A stretch of DNA of 64,000 nucleotides from Nematopogon swammerdamellus (Eukaryota > Arthropoda > Insecta > Lepidoptera > Adelidae), in the NCBI GenBank assembly GCA_946902875.1, contig OX336340.1, positions 19,235,566-19,299,565 of the forward strand. The letters run 5' to 3'. A program made the position numbers and the translations under genes. Positions 43,425 through 54,986 of this stretch are shown in pieces. Each line of letters begins with the position of its first letter. Position 1 is the stretch's first letter. The notes below the pieces were generated by a model. The model ran no database searches. It was not told the origin of the DNA and saw only the letters and a program-made list of their open reading frames with translations.

Positions 43425-45447
43425 CTTTAAGAGTTTGCAAAAGAAACTGATTTTTATCATTATTGTCACATCACACCTCTAGAAATGTGTTTGGAAACTG
43501 CACTGGCGGGTGGCAGCCATACGGGGCGCGGCACAGCCTTAGAACAGACACGGCACCCTACAAAATGATCCATACGAATTGCTTGCGGGGCACGAAAGCC
43601 TACTACTTTACTTTTTATGCTTTACTTTATAATTATAATGCATATGAATTCATTAAGTTTTAGGTTATATTGAATAACTGTTTTAATATTATTATATTCT
43701 ACAGCACTAATAGAATAGAATAGAAGTATGCAATTGTGATGAGCTGCCCAAGTGTAAAGTAATACCAATTAGATCAATATTGAAATGTAAACTAAATTAA
43801 AACTGAACATTGTGATAAGGGTCAGCAGGCGTATTCCAATGGTCCGATTAATATAGTGGCTGTCCATGTTGCTATATTGAATAACGTGCTATTTGTTCAT
43901 AGAATGTTTGAAACCGAATACTATCGATTACGTTTATTGGCACGATAAATCGTATTGGTTTATTTTTAGCTGACACCAGTGAGTTATTTATCGTAATGTT
44001 TCGGTTACACAGTATATTGCTCATAGCGACTTACATTCGTCGACGTTTCGTCCCTCGCTCTTGGGACATCATCAGGACTAGCGGAACTGCGACGACTGGA
44101 GGACATCGGACACATCGTCGTCCAGTCAGATGTGTACCGAAAACATTACGACAATTTGTAACAGCGGTAAAAGCCTAAACGAACATAGTGAGTAATTTGT
44201 ACCAATAATCATACAATAAAAATTCTACCGACATTCGAAATATGAACGTGCTTGATGATTTGATAACTCAAGCACTTTTACGATATACACACGTGCAAAG
44301 ACGTTTTTCTGAGTTTTAGTAATAATAAGTGTACGTGACTTATTATTTACTTAAGTTTACACTTTTTAGACGAAAAAAAAGAAAGCAAATTCGTTTTGAA
44401 AAAAAAAGGATCAAAAAGCCAACTCCGGCCTTCGCCACCAGCACGTCACGAGATTTGCGTCTCTATCTAATAAACATAAAACAAGTGTAGAAATTTCTTG
44501 TAGCCAAAAATAGTAGATACTTCCTCTAAAAATAGCTCAAAGCAATGTTTTCTTTTGCGCTTGTGTGTTATGTAAATTTGGCTTGCTCGCGAAATTTTGT
44601 CACTTTCTTTTCTGTATCCCTCATTTTCCTTATTCCTTATTTTCCCTTTTCCGTTATCGAGCGCCCTACTCCAATTTATCGATTCACCACTAGCCCGTCT
44701 CCACAGTCTAGATAATCGTATTCGTAACAATAAAATGAAATGTGAGCTTTGAGCGCCCGAATGTACTTTGAAAGTGAAGATACAACTCAAGAACTTTGTC
44801 TAACTGCTTACCTTGATTCGCGCAGTTCCTGTATGTCCCTTCCCTTGCCTTACCTTATACAGTTTGTCACAATTTGACCGGATTTGCTTATCACCACAGG
44901 ATTCCTAATTTAAAAAGCTTCAAAAAAAGCTCAGTACCTACCTACCCTTTTTTTTCCTAGTAAGTACTTCTATTTTTGAAGATAGTTTATATGCGTTAGG
45001 AAAACTCTTTCCTAATGCCAAAACCATATCTAACATCGGAAATTCATCTTTTAATGACAATTATCTCGAAAAATAAGAGTCATAAAAAAAAGTTTTACTA
45101 ACCTTTTTTGAAGCTTATTTGTAACGAGGAATCCCGTGGTGGTAAGCAAATCAGGTCGAACTGGGACAACAACTATATGTAGGGGGTAGCATTTAATTAA
45201 CCCTTTCGAATTGGATGAATGAGTCAAAACAGTATGTCTATTGGTCTGTCCGTTTGTCTTCAGAATATTTATAAGATTACCTAACCTTGTCTATTGTACC
45301 TACCTATAATAATTTTATTTTACTAATAGTTTAAACTTTCTATTTTATACTTATACTTATTTTTGTAACCACATAAATGTGCCAATCTCTATAAGCGAAT
45401 ATTTTTAACGTTCTTTGAGATCAATAAAAATTCTTTATACGTCAAAC
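43425..45447. other. Unassigned DNA with a hammerhead-like core
   Basis: 44042-44075 on the minus strand carries CTGATGA, a GTCCC/GGGAC stem and GAAAC (see findings). No gene or named repeat was recognised elsewhere. The 60- and 107-codon frames are unsupported. Confidence 0.4.
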
Positions 45448-45590
45448 GGCTATTATAACAATTCGCGTTTTCTGTCCAGTGTAGGCGCCATCAAAGGGAC
45501 AAGCACTGATATGGCACCTAGTTTACCAAGATATGGTGGGCGAACATCGCGGTTCTAGTAGGTAAGAAATCCAACCATGGCAGTTTAAAA
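45448..45590 (+). mobile_element. Diverged family A SINE fragment
   Basis: ACGGCTATTATAACAATTCG, CAAAGGGACAAGCACTGATA, TGGCACCTAGTTTACCAAG and GTAGGTAAGAAATCCAACCATG follow the family A body with many changes. Confidence 0.6.
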
Positions 45591-47040
45591 CGACAGAAAA
45601 TTTTGAAAACCCTAAGCTACAAGCGAGCTGAGTGGAAAAAGGTTGCACAGAGTATCCTCTCACCCGAATGTACTGACAGGCTGTGAAAGTGACGATACTC
45701 GTACATCTGAGGAACTCTGAACTCACCAAACTCGCTACACGTCCCATTCGAGTCCGCGAACGATAAGGTTCCACACGTGTACGCCACTGTTAAAACGGAT
45801 TGTACCGCTGCTGTTGCATCGGATTGTGCCAAATCCGTGTAAGTCTGTATGTGTGGCATGTTTTGATAGGTGATGTATGCGAGCATTAACCTTATTAAAA
45901 CTAATGCGTAGGTCGGAGTCCACCGTGACCGAATATTTTCGAAATTTCGTTTGTAGCAGCTCTACAGCACGCCGAACAGTCTAGAAGATAATATATTATT
46001 CCGTCCAAGCAGCACTATTTTATTTGTTTATTTAGCAGACAAACAGCCTAATACAAAACTATATCAAAAAAAGGATTATATATTGTCATTCATACATACA
46101 ATGAAGTCTGGCCATTTTTTTTCACCCTGATTTGATCACTGTTTAGTGAGATCAAACATGTGTGTGTAGTGTATGTATCTTTATGTAAATAAGTGCTAAA
46201 GAAAATGTATAATTTTTTCAGATTATAAAATTAGGCCGAAATAAATACGTTCAGAAGAATTTAAAATGCAACACGAAGTGCAAATTCAAGAACAAAAGAC
46301 AATCCATTAATTCTAGTATTTATACCTACATATAGTAATTATTGTAAAAATGCCATTGTTTATTCTTCCTTTATTTCCATAATGTTTTATTATGTTTCAT
46401 GGAGTGTAGTGCACCGTTTCACTAATTCAATATTTAAATCAAGTAATTTATAACATTCGAATCATAAATTACCACGGTACTAGCAAGCTAGGACTGCAGT
46501 AGAGCATCGAGCGACTGTGGTGTCCGAATAAACATGAATTGAACTCAGCACGGAGAAGAAACTCGTCTCGACGGATGCGCCCAAAGCATTCAAAACAATA
46601 GAGCCGCCAATAACTAGTTTAGCAAATGCAAAGTAATTTGCATAAAACGAACTTGCAAATATAATATAATATAATATGAATGAATAGTTTCATTTTAGGT
46701 GAAATTTTTTCTTCACTGAAAACAAATTACTTATGTATGAACTGAACTGAAGGATTTGGTACCTGAATTTTGTTTATATCCAAATTTTAAAATTATTGCG
46801 CAATTTTGTATGAAGAAAGTGAGAAAATATTCTCTAAATAAAAAGACGTAGAACAAAAAAAAAAGTGCACTTTTTAAAAAAGTGCATCTGAAAATTTATA
46901 GATGGACCCTTTTGTGCTTTTGTACCGCCTTCTAATCAAGATCAAAATATTATTTAATACCTTTTAGGGTTTGAAGTCGATTCAATGTTTTTTTAAACAC
47001 TTTTTTTTTTATTACTCAATAAACAATTATGTAAGAAAGG
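45591..47040. other. Unassigned AT-rich DNA
   Basis: Overlapping minus frames at 45523-45923 (62-89 codons) are in three different frames and have no recognised domain. 46855-46885 has a short inverted AAAGTGCACTTTTT/AAAAAAGTGCA motif. 46920-47020 shares TTTGAAGTCGATTCAATG wording with the 6.5-kb foldback flank. Confidence 0.4.
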
Positions 47041-47398
47041 ACTATCGTCATTTGCACCCGGTCACAACCCCAACAGGGCGGCGGATACAACACAGATCCC
47101 TAAACCTACACCTGGAGCTTCACCGTTCGGAACCGGTGTAAAACTATAGGTCCATTCCCTCGCCCCTTACTAAGTGGTAGGCCCTAATTGTAGCCGACTG
47201 AGTTGATACCACCGTAGTGGATATAAGATGGCCGCATAGCAGCCTCGGCTATGTTCTCCTCTAGTCCAGTATAGCCAGCAATCCGAAGCGAAGTCTCCGG
47301 TATGGCGCCTACCTTCTCGGAGGTGATTATTGTCTGGTCAGAGCATGTGCTCTGGCCCCTTTGACTAAGCCACCCATACCGGATTGCAATTTTAAAAA
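47041..47398 (+). mobile_element. Family B SINE, near full length
   Basis: Head: CATTTGCACCCGGTCACAAC, GGGCGGCGGATACAACACAG, AGCTTCACCGTTCGGAACCG. Body: GTGGTAGGCCCTAATTGTAG, GAGTTGATACCACCGTAGTG, TCCAGTATAGCCAGCAATCC. End: CCACCCATACCGGATTGCAA. The body is alignable with family A block by block (GGTACCACCGCACTGAATG, GTTCAGTGTAGCCGGCAC), so A and B share ancestry but differ in head and tail. Confidence 0.78.
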
Positions 47399-47794
47399 AT
47401 CATGAAAAAGCATTATTGGCAAAATCTGTTCTATCCTTTTTAATTCTTTTGACAACCCAGTTTTAGTTCTCGTCCCGTCCTAAGTTCGGCGAACGACATA
47501 CCTCGTAGGTATCTACGACGTAAATGGGATGAGAGGAGAGGTAGGATCGCGTCGAAGGCAAGTTGACTTCTAAGAGATTAACGCGAGCGAACACTATCTT
47601 GGCTTTGCCAGCGGACCAGTTTGCAACAACAAATAATATTATGTTGCAACTAATGCGTATACAATTAGAGCGATGTCTTCTTGTAAAAAAATTGTGGGAT
47701 ATAAATTATTGCTTACGTGCTAAAATTTATATACTAATACTGTTACACACATGATGTATATCGACAGCGGGTGCTAAGCAAAGCAATTGTTTTT
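47399..47794. other. Unassigned DNA
   Basis: No gene or repeat recognised. Confidence 0.4.
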
Positions 47795-47850
47795 TTTTAA
47801 GTAATCCGCTATGGGTGACTGAGACGGAGGGCCAATATTCCTTCAATTAA
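47795..47850 (-). mobile_element. Family B SINE, terminal fragment
   Basis: AAGTAATCCGCTATGGGTGA and CTGAGACGGAGGGCC are the 3' end of family B, read inverted. Confidence 0.6.
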
Positions 47851-47871
47851 CATGATGGTACCCAAAATTAA

Positions 47872-48405
47872 AAAAATCGACCAAATGCGAGTCGGACTAG
47901 CAGCGCACCGAGGTTTCCGCACAAGCAATTTTCTTGTTTCCGCACCACAAAAAAAATGAAAATACACATTTCTTATACCTATGGGAACCCCCCCCCCCCC
48001 CCCCTTAAATTTTTTTCTTTTTAATATGTTTTTTTTATTTATCCGGCATAATAACACATATTCTGTGAAAATTTCAACCGGCTAGCTATTACGGTTCCAA
48101 AGATATTGTATTGTATATATTTGTTGCACTCAAATAGAATTGCCCATAAGGTGACACTTCATGCCTCTAGGCATTTTCTAACAGAACAACTTTGGGGTAT
48201 GATAAGTGCTATGTGAGTGACGGAAAGAGATATTATTAGTATTATGATATGACAAATATGAATTACTTTAAATACTATACCTATATACCAGATACATACA
48301 CACACAGATAAAGCAGTAGGACAGACAGACAGACAGATAAACAGACGGACAGACAGCGTAGGCTTAGTAATAGTCTTCCCTACGGGGGGATACGGAAACC
48401 TAAAT
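47872..48405 (+). repeat. Family F dispersed repeat with internal insertion
   Basis: AAATGCGAGTCGGACTAGCA, a 17-C homopolymer near 47987-48004, CAACCGGCTAGCTATTACGG, then about 200 bp of foreign DNA (48107-48310), then GGACAGACAGACAGACAG, TAGGCTTAGTAATAGTCTTC and GGATACGGAAACCTAAA. Confidence 0.78.
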
Positions 48406-49319
48406 ATGTAATTAGTCGAAGTATTCGGTGTAATTAATTCAGTTCGAGAATACTAATTTATTAATTAAATTGTACAAATTTGTAGTCACAGAAGAGAGAG
48501 TGCTTGTTGAAATAGGAATAATTGTAGAGCTCTTTCAGTAAATATATTTATTTCATTTGTTCTACTCAAGCTCTGAAATAATATAGAAAATAGAATACTG
48601 TGAATCACAATGGACGACTGACAAATGGTACAGATAGTTGTACGAGTAGGTATAATAGATTGTGACGGACGCGCGGACGTGACGGAGGGTTCTATAGCTT
48701 GTGAAAGTTCCCAGACTTTAGAGTTTAACACTAACTTCGATAGCCTTCAGATTGAATAGCGAGCTTCGACATTCAAAATTATTTGAGAATTGTTAATTTA
48801 ATTATCGGAAATAAAATAAATATATTCAAGGGAAAACCGCGAGTGAATGTAATATTTTTTCAAAAACCGTAAACACATTGTAACTTAATGCACTCATACA
48901 TATTCCCCAAGAACATTTAATTGTTCTTGATATTCCCTTATCTGATTATGACTCGTAGATAAATACACTTTTAGAAATGGTAAGGTATAAATTTACCTTT
49001 TCTTTACAGAAAACGGCCAAATCTGAAGATCAACATGAAGGTCGAAAATTGTAAATTTACGTTAAAATTTATGTACGCAACACCGTGAAAGACTATGTGA
49101 AAATAGTAAAAAAACTGTAGTTTTACAATCTAAATAACACGCATGTTCGCAATAATATTTATTATATTATTTTGTTTCACATTAATAAATTAAAATAAAT
49201 AAACTTAAACTACCTATAAAATAAAATAAAAAACTATAACTAAAAACTACTAAAAACTAAAAACTAACTACAAAATAAAATATAAACCTATAACCAATAC
49301 AAAACTTAACTTATTTTGT
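48406..49319. other. Unassigned AT-rich DNA
   Basis: No gene or repeat recognised. 49190-49310 is an A/T-rich stretch of AAAACTA-like units. Confidence 0.4.
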
Positions 49320-49646
49320 TTATATGGAAACTGACACGGTTGGCTACATCACATACAACATCCGTGATGTCAGCCCATAACACCGGGTGAACTTGGTGCC
49401 ACGTCAGTGCTTCCCTTCGGTCGTGTCGGCTACACTGAACTGGACGGAAAACACAAACTATTTTCATAGCCGTTTCGGCCCACCTTTTATTCAGTGCGGT
49501 GGTACCAACCCGGGCGGGTTGAACCCTACCACCTAGTAATTGAAGAAATAATAAATATTAGAAGGGAGTCATATCCCTTAGTCGCCTTTTTACGACATAC
49601 ACGGAGAGAGATGCAGTGGGGCTATTCTTTTAAAGTCCGGCCCCAC
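49320..49646 (-). mobile_element. Family A SINE with the alternative GCCCCACTGC head, full length
   Basis: TTATATGGAAACTGACACGG to GATGCAGTGGGGCTATTCTT in plus orientation, including CCCTTAGTCGCCTTTTTACG. A short AATTGAAGAAATAATAAATA insert lies at the usual CTAGTAATATAAGAAGG position. Confidence 0.82.
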
Positions 49647-49667
49647 ACGGTATTGTACCGTATATTA

Positions 49668-49830
49668 TATTTTACATTCCCACATTCAAATACTTGTATT
49701 TCACAATATACGACCCTCAAACATACAAAGGTTGACTGGAAGAAATTCTTGTAAAGGATAAGTCCACCCCTGCCCCTCATGTAAGTTATATATAGACCTT
49801 GTTTTTCTATCTCTATCTATCTTTCTATAA
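49668..49830 (+). repeat. Family G LINE-type tail
   Basis: ACATACAAAGGTTGACTGGA, AGAAATTCTTGTAAAGGATA, AGTCCACCCCTGCCCCTCATG and a terminal CTAT repeat. Confidence 0.75.
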
Positions 49831-50347
49831 ATTATTTCTATCTATATATATATATATGTATCTACATTTTATGAAAAAATTAAATTATAACATAATGTGA
49901 TTTTAGTATTTAATTATAGGAATCAAATGAGGATAAATCTTACTAAACTGACAGTCCAGCCTCTGTTGACGGAAAGGAAAATGTAACATAACATACAATT
50001 TCAACGCAATGTTAATATTTTCTATGCAAATTCTAGACCCATCACCGTATGGACACAGTCGTCGCGTCGTCGGTGTGCAGACATGGCTTGATATTACAAT
50101 GTAACCCTTGAAGAGTGGACTGTAAACAGAATTAACATTTGTACGTACGATCCGGTCTAAAAGTGAAAATACATTCATAGTACCTTTTGGCTTTTCACAT
50201 TCACACACGCTTACTAAGTACAAGCCTCTTGGAAAACTGCATTCGGACGATTCACGAGTGACTGTACTGTAAGCAATGCGAGATTGTCCCTTCGTAAACT
50301 GTATTACTGCGTGTACTATAGTAAATTTTAAAATTGCGTGGTGCCTG
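49831..50347. other. Unassigned DNA, open on the minus strand for ~140 codons
   Basis: A minus-strand frame 49903-50415 runs from inside a family A SINE (whose antisense reads ADITDVVGDVDNRVGFHKK) into this stretch. The SINE part shows the ATG is not native. The remaining ~140 residues match no family I recognise. Confidence 0.35.
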
Positions 50348-50575
50348 TTTTTTTTATGGAAACCTACACGGTTGTCTACATCACCTACTACATCCGTGAT
50401 GTCAGCCCATAACACCTTGGTGAGCTAGGTGCCATGTCAGTGCTTCCCTTCGGTCGTGCCGGCTACACTGAACTGGGCGGAGAACATAGTCGTTTCGACC
50501 GACTTTTCATTCAGTTCGGTGGTAGTGGTATCAACCCGAGCGGGTTAAACCCTACCACCTGTATCTACTATCTAC
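50348..50575 (-). mobile_element. Family A SINE, 5'-truncated
   Basis: TTTTTTTTATGGAAACCTAC to GGGTTAAACCCTACCACCTG in plus orientation. It has a small GTGGTAGTGGTATC slip. Confidence 0.8.
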
Positions 50576-51546
50576 TACCATGCAAGAAAATGTAATGTTT
50601 AGTTTAGTAACTATAAGGAGAACATTAGTTTATGAAAATAATATGAGAAAATCAATATTCAATTTCGTAGCTATAACTTTTCATTTTAACCGCTTTCACA
50701 TCATGTGGCCCTGGTACCTGCTCTCAGTAAAAGTAGTGTAATATTAATTTATTTATTTTTTATTGTAATAAATAACTGCATTTCATCAGTTGGAGGGACT
50801 ACGAGTCCCATGAAATTACGACTTGGTTTTTATGACTGGTTGTACCACCAGACTAGTGGGGCCATGAACCCACAAGATAAAGACAATGTACCACTGGTGG
50901 GTCCAATTAGTGGGACCACGAGCCACACACCGTATTTATTGCTCATTTAAAATATTCCTAGCTATGTTTCGTCTAAGCTTTCGGCGTATTTAATTATTTT
51001 GCTCAGTATACTTTCATTAAAATTTATAATCATCCCACGATGAATTTTTCTTTCAGAAATGTTTAAGAGGAAAAACTTGTAATTTTTTTTTTTGCAAGAA
51101 ATAGTGCCTTCTACAACACTGTAACACTGTATTTCACTGAAAAATGAAAGTATTCTTTCGGGTTTTGCTCTGAGTGACCGAGACTCTACGTTTTTTGAAA
51201 ATACAAGATATTTTTCATCAAATAAGGGTTCAGCCACGCGTGGGAGTCCTTTGTACGCTTGAAGTACGGTCGGCAAGCAAGTCGTACTTTTATTTCACAA
51301 AAGCCGCGTGAAATATGAAAATGTTTGTTTATTTCGTTGTGCGCTGACGGTGACTCGTCTCCGGTCCAGCTTGAACTGTTCTGGAAAAGTATCAAAATGT
51401 TTTTAAAATCTAGTTATTTCTGGTCCTAGATAGATTTATTTCTATTTCAAAGTTACCACTCAAAAATGTATTAGTTGTTCCATGTTGACCCATGATTCCT
51501 CTGAATTTAGTTATCAAAACGTATTGGACGTAACGTGACCAAAGTA
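50576..51546. other. Unassigned DNA with small hairpins
   Basis: 50788-50935 carries GGGACTACGAGTCCC and GGTGGGTCC...GGGACCACGAGCC type short inverted repeats. A 104-codon minus frame at 50962-51276 has no recognisable domain. Confidence 0.35.
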
Positions 51547-51793
51547 ATAATAATAATACATTTTATGCCACTTAATGCGTGGCAAGGGTAGGTTTATTGC
51601 CTTATGCAATTTCGTCCAGTCAACCCGGTGGGCCTACATTTTTACATGGATTCCGAACCATGGAGCAGTGGGTGAAGGTGTGCACGTACATTTTTCAAAT
51701 CAGAAAATACTAATTGGTACACGCCGACCGGAATCGAACCTCGGACCTCCGCACGAGAAGCCGACGCCCAGACCACTCAGCCACCCGCCGCTT
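51547..51793 (-). mobile_element. Family D SINE, full length
   Basis: Minus strand: tRNA-like head GGTGGCTGAGTGGTCTGG, GGCTTCTCGTGCGGAGGTCC and B box GGTTCGATTCC, then the body with CATGGTTCGGAATCCATG and the tail GTGGCATAAAATGTATTATT. The best-preserved copy of the family in the window. Confidence 0.85.
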
Positions 51794-51864
51794 TACTTAA
51801 TTAAGGTTTCGGAAATAAAATTTGTTGTCTGTAAAGTCGGTTTACGGACGATAGTTTTACGTGA

Positions 51865-51938
51865 TGACGTCATAAAGTATATAAAGTGCGAAGTCAGATA
51901 CAAAATCAGTTTATATTAAGTTATCGTGCAATGTGAGT
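51865..51938 (+). promoter_or_regulatory. CRE, TATA and initiator with a following splice donor
   Basis: TGACGTCA (51865-51872, a palindromic CRE/ATF site), TATATAAAG (51878-51886), an arthropod initiator ATCAGTT with +1 A at 51908, exactly 30 bases after the first T of TATA, then GTGAGT at 51933-51938 as a candidate donor ending a 25-nt first exon. The ATG at 51931 would be split by that donor, so the exon is probably untranslated. The layout is like inducible insect genes (cuticle-type promoters are one example). It lies 70 bp beyond a family D SINE and no downstream exon was recognised. Confidence 0.5.
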
Positions 51939-52039
51939 ACCTACTTTAAAAACTGATAATATTAAGAAGAAAAGCTGTCAGACTGACAGGGGTAAATTTT
52001 TTTTCTGAAAATTTGAAAAAATGAAAATTTTATAAAACC

Positions 52040-52740
52040 GGTTACCCGACAGCCTCGGCAGTGGATTACCGGTGACACCGCCTCAGCGCCTCACCACCCC
52101 CTGCTGTGTCAGAGGAGGGACAAGTGACGTCGCGCGTCCCAGTCAACACGCCTCGCCCTCCTCGCGGTGTGGCCGGATCCAGTGACAAGACCTGCTGCTT
52201 CTTTCGCAACCAGCGCACCCAATCCTCCACGGTTCGCTGATCCATCGCCCGCGTCTGCCGGTGAGGATGACGAACCAGGGACACGCCCCGCCACACCAGC
52301 TACGACGGGACGAAGTCCGCCGCCACCGGTTAGCTTGGGGCTATCGCGGCCCTGTGTCGCGCTTGCAGCCTCCGCTACCGGTGCAGCGCCGTGCGCAACA
52401 GCGACGCACGCAAGAGGGCCAACAAAGATAGAAGAGCTGTGTGACGTCGCCCCGCAGTCCGACGGATACGGAGCTCTCCGGGATGGGGGTGGTGGTGGCC
52501 TACGTGTCTAGTACCACCACCTATCGCTCGTAGCTTGTCTCGCGTCGTCCCGGAGAGCTCCGTAGCCACGGCCTGCACCCACCGGCGTGCTTGGAGGCCT
52601 GCCTCCCTCCGCCGGCGGATATTTACCGTTTTCATTTAGATTTTTATTAATTTTGTGTATTTTTATAAGTTTTTGTAGAATATAAAAAATGTAAAATTAA
52701 TTTAAGTACATGATAAAGATGTGATAATAACTAATAAAAA
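52040..52740 (+). repeat. GC-rich coding-like remnant with element 3' region
   Basis: 52070-52510 is GC-rich and reads on the plus strand as a Pro/Ala/Ser-rich, low-complexity product (PATPATTGRSPPPPVSLGLS) with a frame change near 52165. 52490-52740 matches 8680-8930 inverted, with the same AT-rich tail. I infer the 3' part of a decayed non-LTR element ORF. Long open frames on the minus strand reflect high GC. No catalytic motif is visible. Confidence 0.5.
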
Positions 52741-53572
52741 ATATGAGAAAATAACGACTATTAATTTTTGTTTATTTAAAAAACTAAAAAGAAACTATTG
52801 ACGCTAGATGTTGACGCTAGATGTCGCTCAATGAAATCTTCACCAACTGGTGACCGAATTTCGCTTATTGGTACATGAACGATTAGCCGGGTGACGTCGG
52901 TCACAACATATTGGTGGCAGGGACCGCGGGTTCGAGGCTCGCAAAAGACGGACAAATATATTTTGTATTTCCTACTATTGTATATGCCTCTCTATCGCGC
53001 TCTCGCTTGCACTCACAGGTTTAGATGGAACGTGACACTTTTTCGTGCGTGTAGCCGGTGTTCATCAATTTATAATACGTGACGTCATCACGTCAAAAAT
53101 AATATTTTATTCGTTGATTATTATAATTATGTCGATAGCTTTTTATTTGCTTCAATTTGTTTTCAATAAAAAAATCAACACCGCAAGTATTTTTCTAATA
53201 GTACCTACTCGTAGTTTTATTTTACAGTTAGTTGCTCAGTTTTTATTATAGTTTCGGTATATTTTCCTAAATAAAGACTTCATATGTGTCATAACAGTTT
53301 TCGGTTGTCTTGTAAAAAATGTGACCGAACACAAATTGTTTGTATTATACTATACTACACTAGAACTCGGTGCGACGCGCATCACGTGATTCAATATTTT
53401 ATGACAATAGAATCCTTTGGTTGTGTGCGTCACGTCTCGTGGTGGGCGGCGGCGGGCGCGGCGGCGCGGCGCTCAAGTTGTCGTCGGTCTGTCGAGCACC
53501 TTGGGTGGGAGTGAGAACGCATATTAACTTTAGGTTCAGAAAAAAGTGCACCCGAAAAAAACACACACACGG
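52741..53572. other. Unassigned DNA with a GC-rich patch
   Basis: 52802-52824 repeats GACGCTAGATGT. 53440-53500 is GC-rich (GGCGGCGGGCGCGGCGGCGC) in AT-rich surroundings. No gene was recognised. Confidence 0.4.
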
Positions 53573-53869
53573 TACCACACACTGAATCCCGATAATCGGG
53601 GTAAGCAGAGTAATCGGTATTGTGCTGCAAGGACTCTGGTAATTTACAGCACGACCAGCAAAGTATTCGGACAAGCAGCAGGTATGGCACGAAGACCCAC
53701 CTGCTGCGTGACTCGGTGGAAGAACCGTGCGACGGTTGGAGGTGGCTAGTCTGTCGTCCTTTAGCACGGCATGTTGTCCTTATCCCTTTCCCTTAGTCAT
53801 CTTTTGCGACATGCACGCAGAGAGATGCAGTGGGCTTATTATTTTTAAGTATCGGGCCACACACAGTAC
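53573..53869 (-). mobile_element. Family C repeat, near full length
   Basis: ACACACTGAATCCCGATAAT to AGAGATGCAGTGGGCTTATT and CCACACACAGTAC in plus orientation. Confidence 0.78.
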
Positions 53870-54057
53870 AAAAGTAAACCAAAAGTAAAAAAACTATTTC
53901 GTTAAAACTAAGAAAACAGAATATAGAAATATTGATATATTTTAGGGCTGGGGTCCAATACTGAAACCAGAGAATTGAGGAAAGTTATAAAGAAGGTAAT
54001 ATAAATAAATTATAAAGAAGTTGAGGGGGTTATAAATATTTTTTGCAAGCACACACG

Positions 54058-54335
54058 AACGCGGTCTGAAGTCAAAACTTGGATGAATGACCGTTAAAGC
54101 GTTGAGAGTGACCGTGGTTGTCCACTTGAAACTATAGGCCCTTCCTTTTATAACCTTGCTAGGTGGTAAGGTTTAATCCGCCCGGATTGGTACTACCGAA
54201 CTGAAAGAAAGGTAAATCACTGTAGCCGGCATGACCAATGGAAAGCATTGACATGACACCTATTTCGCCAAGGTGTTATCGGCTGACTCACGGATTTAGT
54301 AAGTGATATGGCCAACCATGTAAGTTTCCATAAAC
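54058..54335 (+). mobile_element. Family A SINE with degenerate 5S-like head
   Basis: AACGCGGTCTGAAGTCAAAA, CTTGGATGAATGACCGTTAA and GAGAGTGACCGTGGTTG are decayed 5S-like and B-box parts. The body then runs to GTAAGTTTCCATAAACAAAA. Directly followed by family F. Confidence 0.72.
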
Positions 54336-54336
54336 A

Positions 54337-54986
54337 AAACCGGCCAAGGGCGAGTCGGAACAGAGCACCGATGTTTCGCACGCCAAAAAAAAAAAAAAAA
54401 AAAACACGTTTCACGTATCGTCATACGTGAAACGTTTTTTTTTTAACCCTCTTCTTCACTTTTTAGGTTTCCGTATCCCGTACGGAAGCCTATTACTAAG
54501 CCTACGCCGTCTGTCCGTCCGTCTGTCCGAGGGCTGTATCTCTTGAACCGTAATAGGTAGCCCGTTGAAATTTTCACAGAATATGTGTCATTATGGCGGA
54601 TATAACAACAAATAATAAAAAAAAGAAAATGTTAAAAATTAAGCGGGGCTCCCATACAACAAACGTCCGAAACATCGATTAGTCACGCTACTGAATAATA
54701 GATGGCGCCACAGGCTTTTATACATTGCATTGTTGAAAGACAAAAGATAGGCGGATATTATTGATAGCGGATAGATACGGAAACCTCCGTGCGCGAGTAA
54801 AATTCGCACTTGACAGATTTTTATATATTTTTTTATTATTTATTTGATATCCGCCTTAATCAACACATATTCTGTGAAAATTTCAACCGGCTAGCTATTA
54901 CAATTCCAAAGATACAACTAACAGTACCACAGACGACTGCGTAGGCTTAGTAATAGGCTTCCGTACGGGATACAGAAACCTAAAAA
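54337..54986 (+). repeat. Family F repeat interrupted by an inverted family F copy
   Basis: 54337-54420 (AAACCGGCCAAGGGCGAGTC) and 54826-54986 (CAACCGGCTAGCTATTAC ... GGGATACAGAAACCTAAAAA) form one plus-strand copy. 54465-54825 is a minus-strand copy (TAGGTTTCCGTATCCCGTAC ... CGCACTTGACAG). At the left junction ACACGTTTCACGTAT and ATACGTGAAACGTTT form an 18-bp hairpin at 54400-54438. Confidence 0.75.

Noticed and set aside
45523..45923. Three overlapping minus-strand frames of 62-89 codons
   Set aside because: Different frames over the same DNA, no domain, no splice-site pair that would make a convincing exon.
49903..50415. 170-codon minus-strand frame
   Set aside because: Its first ~20 residues are antisense of a family A SINE and the rest matches no family I know; probably chance.
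50962..51276. 104-codon minus-strand frame
   Set aside because: No recognisable domain or start context; left as unassigned.
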